Origin: Streptomyces syringium
GTDB taxonomy: Bacteria; Actinomycetota; Actinomycetes; Streptomycetales; Streptomycetaceae
Length of the DNA: 64,000 nucleotides
Direction: 5' to 3'
NCBI RefSeq assembly: GCF_017876625.1
Contig: NZ_JAGIOH010000001.1
Span: forward strand, 6,407,501-6,471,500
Below the pieces are notes generated by a model, which ran no database searches, was not told the DNA's origin, and saw only the letters and a program-made list of their open reading frames with translations. The position numbers and the translations under genes are program-made. Positions 33,672-41,882 of this stretch are shown piece by piece. Within the stretch, counting starts at the first letter, position 1. Each line of letters begins with the position of its first letter.

Positions 33672-35834
33672 TCAGCGGGGTGGGTAGGTGCCCCAGGGGC
33701 TGCCTTCCGTCGGTGGTGGAGCCGGCGGTGACGGCGACTGCCACCGCACCGCCGCCCGGCGCGTCCGCCGGGAGAACCCGAGGGCCGGAACCACGGCCTC
33801 GGCCAGGAGCCCGGCGTGCCGCCGGACGACCTCCTGAGCGACCTCCCGGGCGATGGCCGCGGCGTCCGGTGGGGCCGGGTCGTGCGTGGTCCGCGGGGCC
33901 GGGGCGGGGGGCGGGGCGAATGCGAACGAGGGGGCCGTGGTGGACGGGGCGCCGGCCGCTGGGCCGGGCGGCTGTTCGTTCCCGGCGGGGGGCGGGATGA
34001 CGAACGGCATGGCGGTGCCGGGTACGCGGGGGAGCGGCCGCCCGACGCCGAGCCGGTGCCGGGGGGCGGCCGGGGGGAGGTCGCCCCGATCCCTCCCCAC
34101 CACCGGACCGGGACTCCGCCCCGGATCCCACGAAGGGTTGGGGCCGGGCGGTCCGCCGGGGGCCTGTCGGTCACCGGAACGCTCCGAGAGGAACGCGTCG
34201 TGGTCCTGCCGGCCCGGGGGGCGAGCGGAACCCTGCGGAGGCGTCCCCCGGGTCTCGCTGTGGCCGCCCCGGGGCTCGGCGTGGCCGGGGATTCCGGGAG
34301 AGCCGGGACCGGAGACTTCGCCTGGTCCCGGCCGGCCCGGGTGGTGTTCCGGGTGCCGTGCCGGGCCGGAGCCGGCTGCCGCGATTCGGTGGGGTCGGTT
34401 CTGTCGGTCCCTCAGGTTCCAGGGAAGGTCGTAGCCGGGGGTGTCATCCTGGTCGGGCTGATCCTGATGGTGCTCTGGAACCTTCGTCGTGCTGGGACCG
34501 TCGGCTGCGTCTTTGTCGGATCGGTTCTGGCGGTGCCCGCGGTTCTGGGGAAGGTCGTGGCCGGGGGCGTCATCCTGGCCGGGTGGGCCCTGATGACGCT
34601 CCGGATCCTTTGCCGTGTGGGGACCGTCGGCCGCGTCTTTGCCGGATCGGTTCCGGCGGTGTCCGCGGTTCCAAGGAAGACGGAGACCGGGGAAATCGCC
34701 TCGGCCCGGTCGGTCCGGGTGGTGCCCCAGGACCTCCGGCGGACCAGGGGTGCCGGTGCTGGCCCGGTCCGGCCGGCTTCGGCGGTACCAGGGAGCCCAC
34801 GACGTGCTGGGTGCTTCGGCCTGGTGCCGTTGCGCACGCTGCTGTTCCGGGCCACTGGCCGGGCCGCCGCCGTCCGCTCCGCCTTCGTCCGATGGGTCTT
34901 GGCGGTGCAGGGGTCCCCGCTGAGGAGTGAGGCCGCGGTCTCCGTCCCGGGACGACGGGCCGCGTGAGCCCACCCGGTGAGCTTCGTGGTGGCCGAGGGC
35001 GTCTCCGTCGTGCCCACGGTTCCTGAGCAGCCCACGCACAGAGACCTCGTCCGGTCCCCGTGAGCCCTCAGCGCGTACGGAACCGTCCGGAGAACGAGGG
35101 ACGAACGGCTCACTCCGGACTCCGCCGTCCGTGGCGTGCCCAGGGATCACAGGACTACCGGGCCGTCCGGTGGCCTTGCGTCTGCCGCGCGCCGGGCTCC
35201 CCAAGGCGCCGGCTTCGCCGGGCTCGCTGTCGGCCTGCCGGCCCGGGGGACTCCCTGGGTCGCTCGCGGGCCCAGGTGCGCGGGGCTCGGGCCGCCCTAT
35301 ACCCGCCGAGGCGCCGGGCTCGCTCCAGGCTCGCCGGTCCGCACCGTTCCCCTGCCGGGGCAGGCCGGGGTCCTCAACAGTCCCGCCCTCATGCCCGTAC
35401 TCGTCGGACCGCCTTTCGACACGCCTTGTGGCCGCCGGGGGAGCGGGGGCGAAGGCCCCGGTTCCGGGAAGCGGCGGGATCGGGGAAGAGCTCACCCCCG
35501 GCATCAGCGGAACTTCCGGCACCACCGCCACCCCGGTCAGAAGAGCGCCATAGTCGGCCGGTGTCAGTGCCAACGGCACCCCGCGCGGCAGCAGCCGGCC
35601 GTCGGCCGTGACGAGCGGCGCCGGGCGCCAGGCCTCCAGGCCCCGCCGGAAGGCACCGAGCCCGCAGGGGAGCGGCACGGGCGTCCGTAACAGCCCGACG
35701 GGCGCGACGACACGCCAGTCCGCACCGGGCGGAGGCCCGGGCGGAGGCCCCGCCGGGGGCGCCGGGGCCCGGTCGGGCGCCGGGCCCCCACGCCGTGCCC
35801 GCCTGAAAGGGCTCAACGGGTTCAACCCCTTCAC
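33672..35834 (-). CDS. Pro/Gly/His-rich low-complexity repeat protein of the eCIS operon
   Basis: 720 aa from GTG 35834 (GTGA overlap with the small gene upstream). A compact N-terminal domain of about 140 residues has recognisable order (DWRVVAPVGLLRTPVPLPCGLGAFRRGLEAW, ALTPADYGALLTGVAVVPEVPLMPG). About 450 residues of low complexity rich in P, G, R, H, D follow, including degenerate 42-aa repeats around DLPxNRGHRQNRSDKDAADGP. A C-terminal helical segment (PPDAAAIAREVAQEVVRRHAGLLAEAVV) ends the protein. Codon 49 is TTA (35688-35690). It occupies the slot where other contractile loci often keep the tape measure, but shows no long helical TMP pattern. I cannot assign a function. Confidence 0.65.
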   Translation of the reverse strand: MKGLNPLSPFRRARRGGPAPDRAPAPPAGPPPGPPPGADWRVVAPVGLLRTPVPLPCGLGAFRRGLEAWRPAPLVTADGRLLPRGVPLALTPADYGALLTGVAVVPEVPLMPGVSSSPIPPLPGTGAFAPAPPAATRRVERRSDEYGHEGGTVEDPGLPRQGNGADRRAWSEPGASAGIGRPEPRAPGPASDPGSPPGRQADSEPGEAGALGSPARGRRKATGRPGSPVIPGHATDGGVRSEPFVPRSPDGSVRAEGSRGPDEVSVRGLLRNRGHDGDALGHHEAHRVGSRGPSSRDGDRGLTPQRGPLHRQDPSDEGGADGGGPASGPEQQRAQRHQAEAPSTSWAPWYRRSRPDRASTGTPGPPEVLGHHPDRPGRGDFPGLRLPWNRGHRRNRSGKDAADGPHTAKDPERHQGPPGQDDAPGHDLPQNRGHRQNRSDKDAADGPSTTKVPEHHQDQPDQDDTPGYDLPWNLRDRQNRPHRIAAAGSGPARHPEHHPGRPGPGEVSGPGSPGIPGHAEPRGGHSETRGTPPQGSARPPGRQDHDAFLSERSGDRQAPGGPPGPNPSWDPGRSPGPVVGRDRGDLPPAAPRHRLGVGRPLPRVPGTAMPFVIPPPAGNEQPPGPAAGAPSTTAPSFAFAPPPAPAPRTTHDPAPPDAAAIAREVAQEVVRRHAGLLAEAVVPALGFSRRTRRAAVRWQSPSPPAPPPTEGSPWGTYPPR
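34270..34773 (-). repeat. Degenerate 126-bp tandem repeat
   Basis: Similar sequence blocks begin near 34270, 34396, 34522 and 34648, each 126 bp (42 codons) apart. The middle two are the most alike (for example GGAAGGTCGTRGCCGGGGG). The unit length is a multiple of 3, so copy-number change would keep the frame of the repeat protein. Confidence 0.75.
35688..35690 (-). promoter_or_regulatory. In-frame TTA codon in the repeat protein gene
   Basis: Codon 49 (context CTG TTA CGG on the minus strand) lies in the ordered N-terminal domain, not in the repeats. It is a second candidate for bldA dependence within the same particle locus. Confidence 0.72.
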
Positions 35835-35989
35835 CGCCCCTCACCGATCGCGGTGTTGATCCGCGCTATCTCACGCACCCACGCGCGCCGCTCCGCGTGC
35901 GGCAGGGTGAGGATGTCCTCGTACGCCCAGTGGAAGTGGTAGGCGAGGTAGGCGCACTCCTCACGGAGCCGGCGCTCCGGGTGCGTCAT
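35831..35989 (-). CDS. Small DUF6760-like protein, 52 aa
   Basis: 52 aa from ATG 35989, overlapping the previous gene's stop as ATGA and the next gene's start as GTGA. The sequence is highly patterned: REECAYLAYHFHWAYEDILTLPHAERRAWVREIARIN. It matches my memory of the short DUF6760 proteins found in actinomycete phage-tail/eCIS loci and resembles the overlapping second product of tail-assembly chaperone pairs. Likely an assembly factor. Confidence in the coding call is high because of the double overlap; function is inference. Confidence 0.75.
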   Translation of the reverse strand: MTHPERRLREECAYLAYHFHWAYEDILTLPHAERRAWVREIARINTAIGEGR

Positions 35990-36381
35990 GCTTCCCCCAG
36001 GCGGCCGCCCGAGGCCGGCCCGGGCAGGGCGAAGCTGGTCCCGCAGGAGGGACAGGCGACGGCGCCGTGGCCGGAGTCCAGGCCGTTGATGCGCCGGTAG
36101 AGGTCCTGGAGATGGGCGAGGTCCTTGGCGAAGAGCTGCTCCACCACGCCCGCGTGGACCTCGCTCACGGTCCCCAGCCGCGTGATGACGAGGCTGAGGA
36201 GGACCACCCCCAGATAGGCGGGGTTCTCCCTGACCCGCTGGTCGATCAGCGGCGACAACTCGTCGCGGGCCGTGGCGAGTCGCATGGTGCCCTGGCGGTG
36301 CACGGTGCCCGCGGCATCCACATAGCCGTGGGGGAGTTCGAAGTCGTACTCGGTGCGCAGCAGTGCGTCGTTGTCGGGCAT
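35986..36381 (-). CDS. Phage tail assembly-like protein with CxxC motif
   Basis: 131 aa from ATG 36381. N-terminal RTEYDFELPHGYVDAAGTVHRQGTMRLATARDEL, then NPAYLGVVLLSLVITRLG and VVEQLFAKDLAHLQDLYRRIN are typical of small phage tail-assembly proteins. The C-terminus carries a single CPSCG knuckle (near residue 115), half of a zinc ribbon, so metal binding would need dimerisation. Overlaps the 52-aa gene by ATGA; the pair may act together in the way G/GT chaperones do. Confidence 0.75.
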   Translation of the reverse strand: MPDNDALLRTEYDFELPHGYVDAAGTVHRQGTMRLATARDELSPLIDQRVRENPAYLGVVLLSLVITRLGTVSEVHAGVVEQLFAKDLAHLQDLYRRINGLDSGHGAVACPSCGTSFALPGPASGGRLGEA

Positions 36382-36489
36382 GGTGGGGGCGCGTTCCTCC
36401 GTCTGTGCCGAGGGATGCGGGCATTCGGCGGCCGGACCCCGGCTCCCGCCGTACGGGCGGGAGCCGGGGGGCCGGTCAGTGCGCGGCTG

Positions 36490-38046
36490 TCACTGGATGT
36501 TCTGTTCGAGCAGCAGGCTCACCGGGGTCTTCGCCACCCAGACCCGTACGGCGAACACGTCGGCCTTGTCACCGGCCGTCAGCACGGGGGATGTGGCGCA
36601 ACCATCGGCTTCGCCGGTCACCTTGGCGGTGTCCACTCCGCCGGGGAACGTCGCCGCTCCCTCGTCGCGGATCGTGAAGGTGACTTCGGCGCCCGGCACG
36701 GGACTGCCGTCCTTGTCCTCCACGATGACCTTCATCGGCTCGTCGAAGGACTTCCCCGGGGATACGGTCTGTCCGGCACCCGAGACATAGCGGACGTGGT
36801 GCGCGGCACCCACCGGCGGGGTGACGGTCAGCCGGGAGAAGGAGGCGACGGCCTCGGTCTCCGTCCAGCGGGCGGTGACGACGCAGGGGCCTTCCTTCAG
36901 CGCCTTGAGCAGCGAGCTCGTGGCGACGCCCGACTCCTCTCCCTCGGCCCCGGTGTAACGGGTCTCCGTCGGCTTGTCGTTCTCGAAGACGGCCGAGCCG
37001 CCCTCCACGGAGAACTCGATCCGCTGTCCGGTCACCGGCGTTCCGTCCAGCTGGACGGCCTTGACCACCAGGGCGTCGGCGAAGCGCCGGCCGACGACGG
37101 TCGACTGGGCGTCCCCGGACACGACGGCCAGCCGGTACCGGGACACACGCCGCAACGCCTGCCTGCCGGAGAGTGCGGACCACAGCCGGCTGTCGGCGGA
37201 CATGGCCAGCCCCGAGGGCCGCGAGCCGTCACCGGTGGAGATCACGGCGGCCCTCGCCTCTCCCGGCAGGACGTAGCCGATGGCGTCGCCCTCGGGGCCG
37301 GCGAACCAGAGGGTTCCGTCCGCGGTCGCCTTCAGGCGGCGTGCCGGACAGGGGGAGTCGACGCGCGTGAGCAGACCGTCCCCGACGCTGTACTTGTAGA
37401 GCGCGTTGTCCGGGGTGGCCACCCACACGGTGTCGCCCGACGGCGTCACGGCCAGGTCCCGTGCTTCTACGCCGATGGTGACGGCGGGGGAGAAGTTGCC
37501 GGTGAGGGCGTCATAGCGCACCAGCGACCTGCCCCCGGGCGAACTGAGCCAGTAGAGAGTCGGCTCGCGCTCCCCGACGGCCACCCCGTACAGGCCGTCG
37601 GGGTAGATCAGTGAAGTCGACAGGGCGCCACCGGAGTTGATGAAGACCAGCCGACTCCGGTCGGACAGCACCGCGACGATACGGTCCCATCCCTCACGGC
37701 TCTTGGCGAGCGCCATGGAGTGGCATTCCCGCCCGCTGTCCAAGGGGTGGGTCTGGTAGTGGCCGTTGTTGTCACACTTGACGAAGACGGCCGCGCTCTG
37801 CCCCGAGAGGAAGGTCCACACGCCGTGGCCGGGCCAGGCGACCAGGGAGTTCGCGGTACCCGCGAAGCCCGGTCCCGGGGTGAAGACGGTGTTGCTCCAG
37901 GGGCTTCGGGGCTCGAAGCGGCCGATCGCGCCCTCCGCCGTCACGAACCACAGGTTCTGGTCGTCGCTCTGCCATGCCAGGTCGACGGCGGCCGTGCCGA
38001 TGGGGAACTCGTCGGTGTTGCCGAGGGGGATCGTTGGGGCTGCCAT
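36490..38046 (-). CDS. Beta-propeller plus Ig-like (Big-1 type) protein
   Basis: 518 aa from ATG 38046. Residues of about 1-310 form propeller blades (VDLAWQSDDQNLWFVTAEGAIGRF, RDLAVTPSGDTVWVATPDNALYKY, PSGLAMSADSRLWSALSG). Residues of about 310-518 form two bacterial Ig-like domains of the invasin/Big-1 type (DALVVKAVQLDGTPVTGQRIEFSV and KVIVEDKDGSPVPGAEVTFTI). Big-1 domains are usual in adhesins. No signal peptide, so it should reach the outside only as part of the particle or after lysis. Downstream of a related gene in the same operon; 108 bp upstream of the tail-assembly gene. Confidence 0.78.
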   Translation of the reverse strand: MAAPTIPLGNTDEFPIGTAAVDLAWQSDDQNLWFVTAEGAIGRFEPRSPWSNTVFTPGPGFAGTANSLVAWPGHGVWTFLSGQSAAVFVKCDNNGHYQTHPLDSGRECHSMALAKSREGWDRIVAVLSDRSRLVFINSGGALSTSLIYPDGLYGVAVGEREPTLYWLSSPGGRSLVRYDALTGNFSPAVTIGVEARDLAVTPSGDTVWVATPDNALYKYSVGDGLLTRVDSPCPARRLKATADGTLWFAGPEGDAIGYVLPGEARAAVISTGDGSRPSGLAMSADSRLWSALSGRQALRRVSRYRLAVVSGDAQSTVVGRRFADALVVKAVQLDGTPVTGQRIEFSVEGGSAVFENDKPTETRYTGAEGEESGVATSSLLKALKEGPCVVTARWTETEAVASFSRLTVTPPVGAAHHVRYVSGAGQTVSPGKSFDEPMKVIVEDKDGSPVPGAEVTFTIRDEGAATFPGGVDTAKVTGEADGCATSPVLTAGDKADVFAVRVWVAKTPVSLLLEQNIQ

Positions 38047-38100
38047 TCTGGTGCTCCCTCCGGAGAGGCGGGATGAACCGCGGGTGTCGATGCCGGACCA

Positions 38101-39417
38101 CTAGCCCTGGGTGATCCTCAGCGTCGTGGTCGCGTGCGGCTCGCTGTCGCCCAGACCGACGCTCAGGATCGCCACTTCCTCGATCAGCCCTGCCGACACG
38201 GGTGGTACGGCGACCCGGCCGAGCTGGTCGGTCAGGATCACGCGTTCCTTGGACCCGTCGTCGAAAGTCGCCCCGTCCGCCTCGATGCGGCAGGTGAGCG
38301 GAATGCCCGGTACGGGGTGGCCGTTGGAGACGTACTCCACGATGAGCGGATGCTCGACGTGATCCTTCATGTGCACCGCGGACTTGCCCTGGTGCACCAC
38401 CTGGGTCCGGCCGGCGAGGGAGGCGCCACCGTAGGGAGGCGGCGGAACGGAGTACTTGCCGAGGGACTTGTTCGTGGGGTTCGTGTACCAGAGCTCCCCG
38501 TTGGTGCCGACGCAGAGCCCCTTCGCGCCACCGCCGTTGGGGAGGTTCACCATGGAACCCGGACCCGGCTGACGGCGGTCGATCTCGTGCAGTCCCTTGC
38601 TGGAAGCCACCCACACCTTGTCGTTCGTGTAGAACACCAGCTGTTGCGGCACCGCGTCGCCCAGGGACACGGTACGAGAGGTGCCTTCCGCGATGTCGTA
38701 GCGGACGACCTGGTTGGGGTTGGTGGCGGTGAACCAGACCGCCTCGGTGTCGGCGATGATGTAGAAGGGCTTCTGCTCGCCCTCGAGAATCTCGACCTTC
38801 TCCCATGCCGTCTGCCCGGGCAAGCGCCGGTAGAGGCCGTTCTCGTTCCTGGCGGGGCTGACGGTGGTGTCCTTCTGGCCCGTGGCCCAGTAGGTGTGGG
38901 TCTTTTTGTCCGCCGCGGTCGTGACGGCCACATCCCACAGCCATGTGCTCCGGCCGATGGGCATCTTGTCGTAGACGCCGCCCTGGGCCGGGACGGGAAG
39001 GATGCCGATGTAGCTGTGCTGCGGTTCGGCGAACAGCAGGCTGTAGCTGATGTTCGGCTGGCCCTCGGTGCCCTTGTCGGTCGTCCGGAGCGTGATGCTC
39101 TCCGCCTTGGCGTCCGGCTCCAGGGGGATCGCGGTCACCGGGTAATTCCCGTAGGTCTCCATCACCAGGATGGGGTCCCGCCTGGCGGGCGACGCCATCC
39201 AGATCCGCTCGTTCTCGGATACCGGGTCCTTCATGACCCCGGCCGTGAGGTCGTACTCCCCGGTGGGGATCGATTGAGCACTGTTGGGGTCATTGGGGTT
39301 GATCTTGACGACGGTCTTGCTGTTCGTGGTGATCCACAAGTACCGCCTATTTCCCACGGCCACCGAATGCGGCGTCTTGTTGAGACTGAACTCCTGGATG
39401 CTGGCGATGTCCGCCAT
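38101..39417 (-). CDS. Beta-propeller plus Ig-like protein, operon leader
   Basis: 438 aa from ATG 39417. Propeller-type strands dominate to about residue 330 (SVAVGNRRYLWITTNSKTVVKIN, IADTEAVWFTATNPNQVVRYDI, KGLCVGTNGELWYTNPTNKSLGKY). One Ig-like domain ends the protein (LIVEYVSNGHPVPGIPLTCRIE to HATTTLRITQG). It is the organisational cousin of the next gene. No signal peptide. First gene of the long minus operon, so its promoter must lie in 39418-39903. Likely a particle surface or host-binding component. Confidence 0.75.
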   Translation of the reverse strand: MADIASIQEFSLNKTPHSVAVGNRRYLWITTNSKTVVKINPNDPNSAQSIPTGEYDLTAGVMKDPVSENERIWMASPARRDPILVMETYGNYPVTAIPLEPDAKAESITLRTTDKGTEGQPNISYSLLFAEPQHSYIGILPVPAQGGVYDKMPIGRSTWLWDVAVTTAADKKTHTYWATGQKDTTVSPARNENGLYRRLPGQTAWEKVEILEGEQKPFYIIADTEAVWFTATNPNQVVRYDIAEGTSRTVSLGDAVPQQLVFYTNDKVWVASSKGLHEIDRRQPGPGSMVNLPNGGGAKGLCVGTNGELWYTNPTNKSLGKYSVPPPPYGGASLAGRTQVVHQGKSAVHMKDHVEHPLIVEYVSNGHPVPGIPLTCRIEADGATFDDGSKERVILTDQLGRVAVPPVSAGLIEEVAILSVGLGDSEPHATTTLRITQG

Positions 39418-39903
39418 GGTGCTCCCCCTCCGGCCTTTCGTTGACGCGTGAACTCATCAGAGGGCGCGTGGAAGTGCGCACCGGCAAAAGGTGCCGCGGA
39501 TTGATGGTTCACGCGGGAGCGGCGCTCGACCGGTTGAGAGTATGCCGCCAGCACTCCCTGCCGCACCTGGTCGAACCGGCCACCGTGGGGATGGGGCCGC
39601 GGGCTGCAGCCAGGCGCGGTTCCGGTGCCGGGGGCCGGAAGGCATTTCAGCTGCAAACAAGGACATTCGGAGCACATCATTCCGTACGAGTTCCCTCACC
39701 TCCGCCGTGGCCTGGATATGTGTCAAGAAGGTCTGCACGTTGCCTATTCGGCTCTGCGGCGTGGCCGGAATTCTTTCAAGAACCGTTTCCGCACACGGGA
39801 AATCGGCCCGATGGCGAGAAGCAGCAGAGGGGGCGTGAGATCCCGTCCTTGACGCTGCTCGACGATGCGGGCCACTGTTGGTGGTCTCGCCTTGAGGAGG
39901 GCC
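39418..39903. other. Divergent intergenic region between eCIS operon and cargo genes
   Basis: 486 bp separating the minus-strand particle operon from the plus-strand cargo genes. Several open frames cross it but none has a ribosome-binding site plus consistent codon bias. The middle (about 39640-39800) is AT-richer than the flanks and should contain both promoters. I see no clear operator. Confidence 0.55.
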
Positions 39904-41802
39904 ATGCGCCGTTGGGTTCCGAAATCGAACCGGTCGCAGCGCCCGGCGCGGATCTCACCCGAGCCCGCACAGGCCGAGCCCGCGCGGGCCGTGGCGCCGC
40001 CGGAGAGGGCCTCGTTGCTCCTGGCCCTTCAGCGGGCGGCCGGAAACGGCGCGGTCCTCAGGATGCTGCGAGCGGGTGGGGCGTCCCGGGAGCTGTCCGC
40101 CGTGCCCGAGGTGGTGCGCGGCGGTGGCCGGCCGCTCGACGCCGGCACCCGGGGTGCGATGGAAGCACGGCTCGGTGCCGATCTGTCCGACGTACGCGTC
40201 CATACCGGCCCCGCCGCGCAGCGATCGGCCATGGCGATCGGCGCGCGCGCCTACACTGCCGGCAATCATGTCGTCATCGGCCGCGGCGGAGCGGACAAGG
40301 CCACCTTGGCGCACGAGCTCACGCACGTCGTCCAGCAGCGCAGGGGGCCGGTGGCGGGCACCGACACCGGTCACGGGTTCGCGGTGAGTGACCCGGACGA
40401 CCGCTTCGAACGGGAGGCCGAGGCCAACGCGTCACGGGCCATGAGGGCACCGGTGGAGGCGACGGAGCAACGGCCCCTCGACACCGTCCCCGCACCGGCC
40501 GCGAGCACTCCGGTCGTGCAGCGCGCCATGCACCTGGCGAATTACGACGAGCGGATCTACCAGGACTCGCTCGACCCGGGCGCCGAGTACGCCTTCGTGA
40601 AGAAGGCCGACGGTAAGCTGCTCTTCGCGGAGTACGGCGGCGTCGACAGGCTGAAGGCCGCCCTCGGTGCCGTCGGCTTCGCCGGCGACCTCCGGTCGAG
40701 CGCCCTCGACGCATTCATCAAGGGCGCCTACCGGGACAGGGGCCCCGTGTGGCACCACCTGTGGCACGAGCTCGGTGGCCTCTTCCACTACGACAGCGTC
40801 ACCAAGGCGACCGGCCCTGTCGGCGAAGAAGCCCTGGGCCGCGCCACGCCCGGCCTCGTCGCCGCGATCGTCAGGCATGGTCCGCAGATCTGGCACAACT
40901 CAGGCGGCTCGCGCGCCCCGCGGGCGGAAGGGCGTCTGTACGGCCTGGCCCCGTCCCGCGACCAGGCCCTGCACGTGCTCGGCATCGACGAGGCCACGGC
41001 CCCTCATTTCGACGACGTGCGGTACGAGAGTCTCGCCGAGCGCCAGTACGAACATCGGCGCGCGCTTTTCCAGGACAAGGACAACGGCGCCAACGTCTTC
41101 GAGTACGAAGGACGTTTCCCGGGAGACCGGACGCGGATGATGTACGTCTCCACGGCCGGCACGGCCCGCGCCGCCGCGCACCGCATTCGCATCGCGAACC
41201 GACGATTCAGCGACGCCGAGTTCTTCAACCGCGACATGGACGAGGCAACGCAGCGCGCGCTGCACGCCGAGTACGCCCGCCTCACCGCCCCGCGCCCGGA
41301 CACCGGCTGGGTGCCGGGCACGGACCTGACCGCCGTGGACCGCGGAGCCGGCCAGGACAGCGCGATGAACGGCTGGAACGCTCTCGGCGTGGTGGCCTAC
41401 GCCAAGCGTTTCCTGGGGGATCCGTACGAACTCGAGCAGAACTGGGAATGGCTCCACGTGCAGGGTGCGCAGATCGGCGGGTCGACCGACGCGACCAACC
41501 TGGTGGCCGGCGCCTACGTCACCAACTCCGCGATGATCCCCTACGAGGACATGATCGCCAAGTGGGCCGGAACGGATGCCCGCCACTTCTGGGCCCGGTT
41601 CGAAGTGACCCCCGCGGGGACCCTGTTCCCGGCCAGGATCAGGCTCTCCATCAAGACCGACGGCCACCGGGATCTCGGCACGCTTCCTGGGATGGTCCTG
41701 GCGGAGTTCGATCCGCTGCACGGCAGGATCATCGATCGCCTCGCCGGCGAGGTCATGAAGCGCAATGTCGACGCCACCCGCGGTGTGTACGAGCCCGGCT
41801 GA
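39904..41802 (+). CDS. DUF4157 (eCIS-core) protein with putative nuclease end: candidate cargo
   Basis: 632 aa from ATG 39904, just after GAGGAGG. A longer reading to 39865 is possible. Residues 42-51 are LQRAAGNGAV, the motif often seen in eCIS-linked proteins. The DUF4157 domain runs to about residue 145 (GARLGADLSDVRVHTG-like segment, YTAGNHVVIGRGG) with the zinc-protease-type HELTH at 137-141. The C-terminal half is a separate domain: HVQGAQIGG (His518), NLVAG (Asn532) and YVTNSAMIPYE resemble the His/Asn pattern of His-Me finger DNA/RNA endonucleases. I infer a payload loaded into the particle. No immunity gene is obvious beside it. Confidence 0.78.
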   Translation: MRRWVPKSNRSQRPARISPEPAQAEPARAVAPPERASLLLALQRAAGNGAVLRMLRAGGASRELSAVPEVVRGGGRPLDAGTRGAMEARLGADLSDVRVHTGPAAQRSAMAIGARAYTAGNHVVIGRGGADKATLAHELTHVVQQRRGPVAGTDTGHGFAVSDPDDRFEREAEANASRAMRAPVEATEQRPLDTVPAPAASTPVVQRAMHLANYDERIYQDSLDPGAEYAFVKKADGKLLFAEYGGVDRLKAALGAVGFAGDLRSSALDAFIKGAYRDRGPVWHHLWHELGGLFHYDSVTKATGPVGEEALGRATPGLVAAIVRHGPQIWHNSGGSRAPRAEGRLYGLAPSRDQALHVLGIDEATAPHFDDVRYESLAERQYEHRRALFQDKDNGANVFEYEGRFPGDRTRMMYVSTAGTARAAAHRIRIANRRFSDAEFFNRDMDEATQRALHAEYARLTAPRPDTGWVPGTDLTAVDRGAGQDSAMNGWNALGVVAYAKRFLGDPYELEQNWEWLHVQGAQIGGSTDATNLVAGAYVTNSAMIPYEDMIAKWAGTDARHFWARFEVTPAGTLFPARIRLSIKTDGHRDLGTLPGMVLAEFDPLHGRIIDRLAGEVMKRNVDATRGVYEPG

Positions 41803-41882
41803 CGAAGACACGAGCTGAAGGACCAGGTCCACCAGCGATTCGCCAGCGGGATGCGGTCTCAACGGGAGGACAGGAGCGGAAG

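Noticed and set aside
34270..34773. CRISPR-like array
   Set aside because: The 126-bp repeats are degenerate, contiguous without spacers and lie inside a coding frame; no cas genes are present.
33816..34967. A long plus-strand open frame (383 codons) opposite the repeat protein gene
   Set aside because: It is antisense to the minus-strand gene whose start is fixed by GTGA overlap and whose N-terminal domain is ordered. The plus-strand product is a composition artefact of GC-rich repeats.
39441..40391. 316-codon plus-strand frame crossing the divergent gap
   Set aside because: It overlaps the DUF4157 gene in a different frame, has no ribosome-binding site, and its product is Arg/Ala-rich without motifs.
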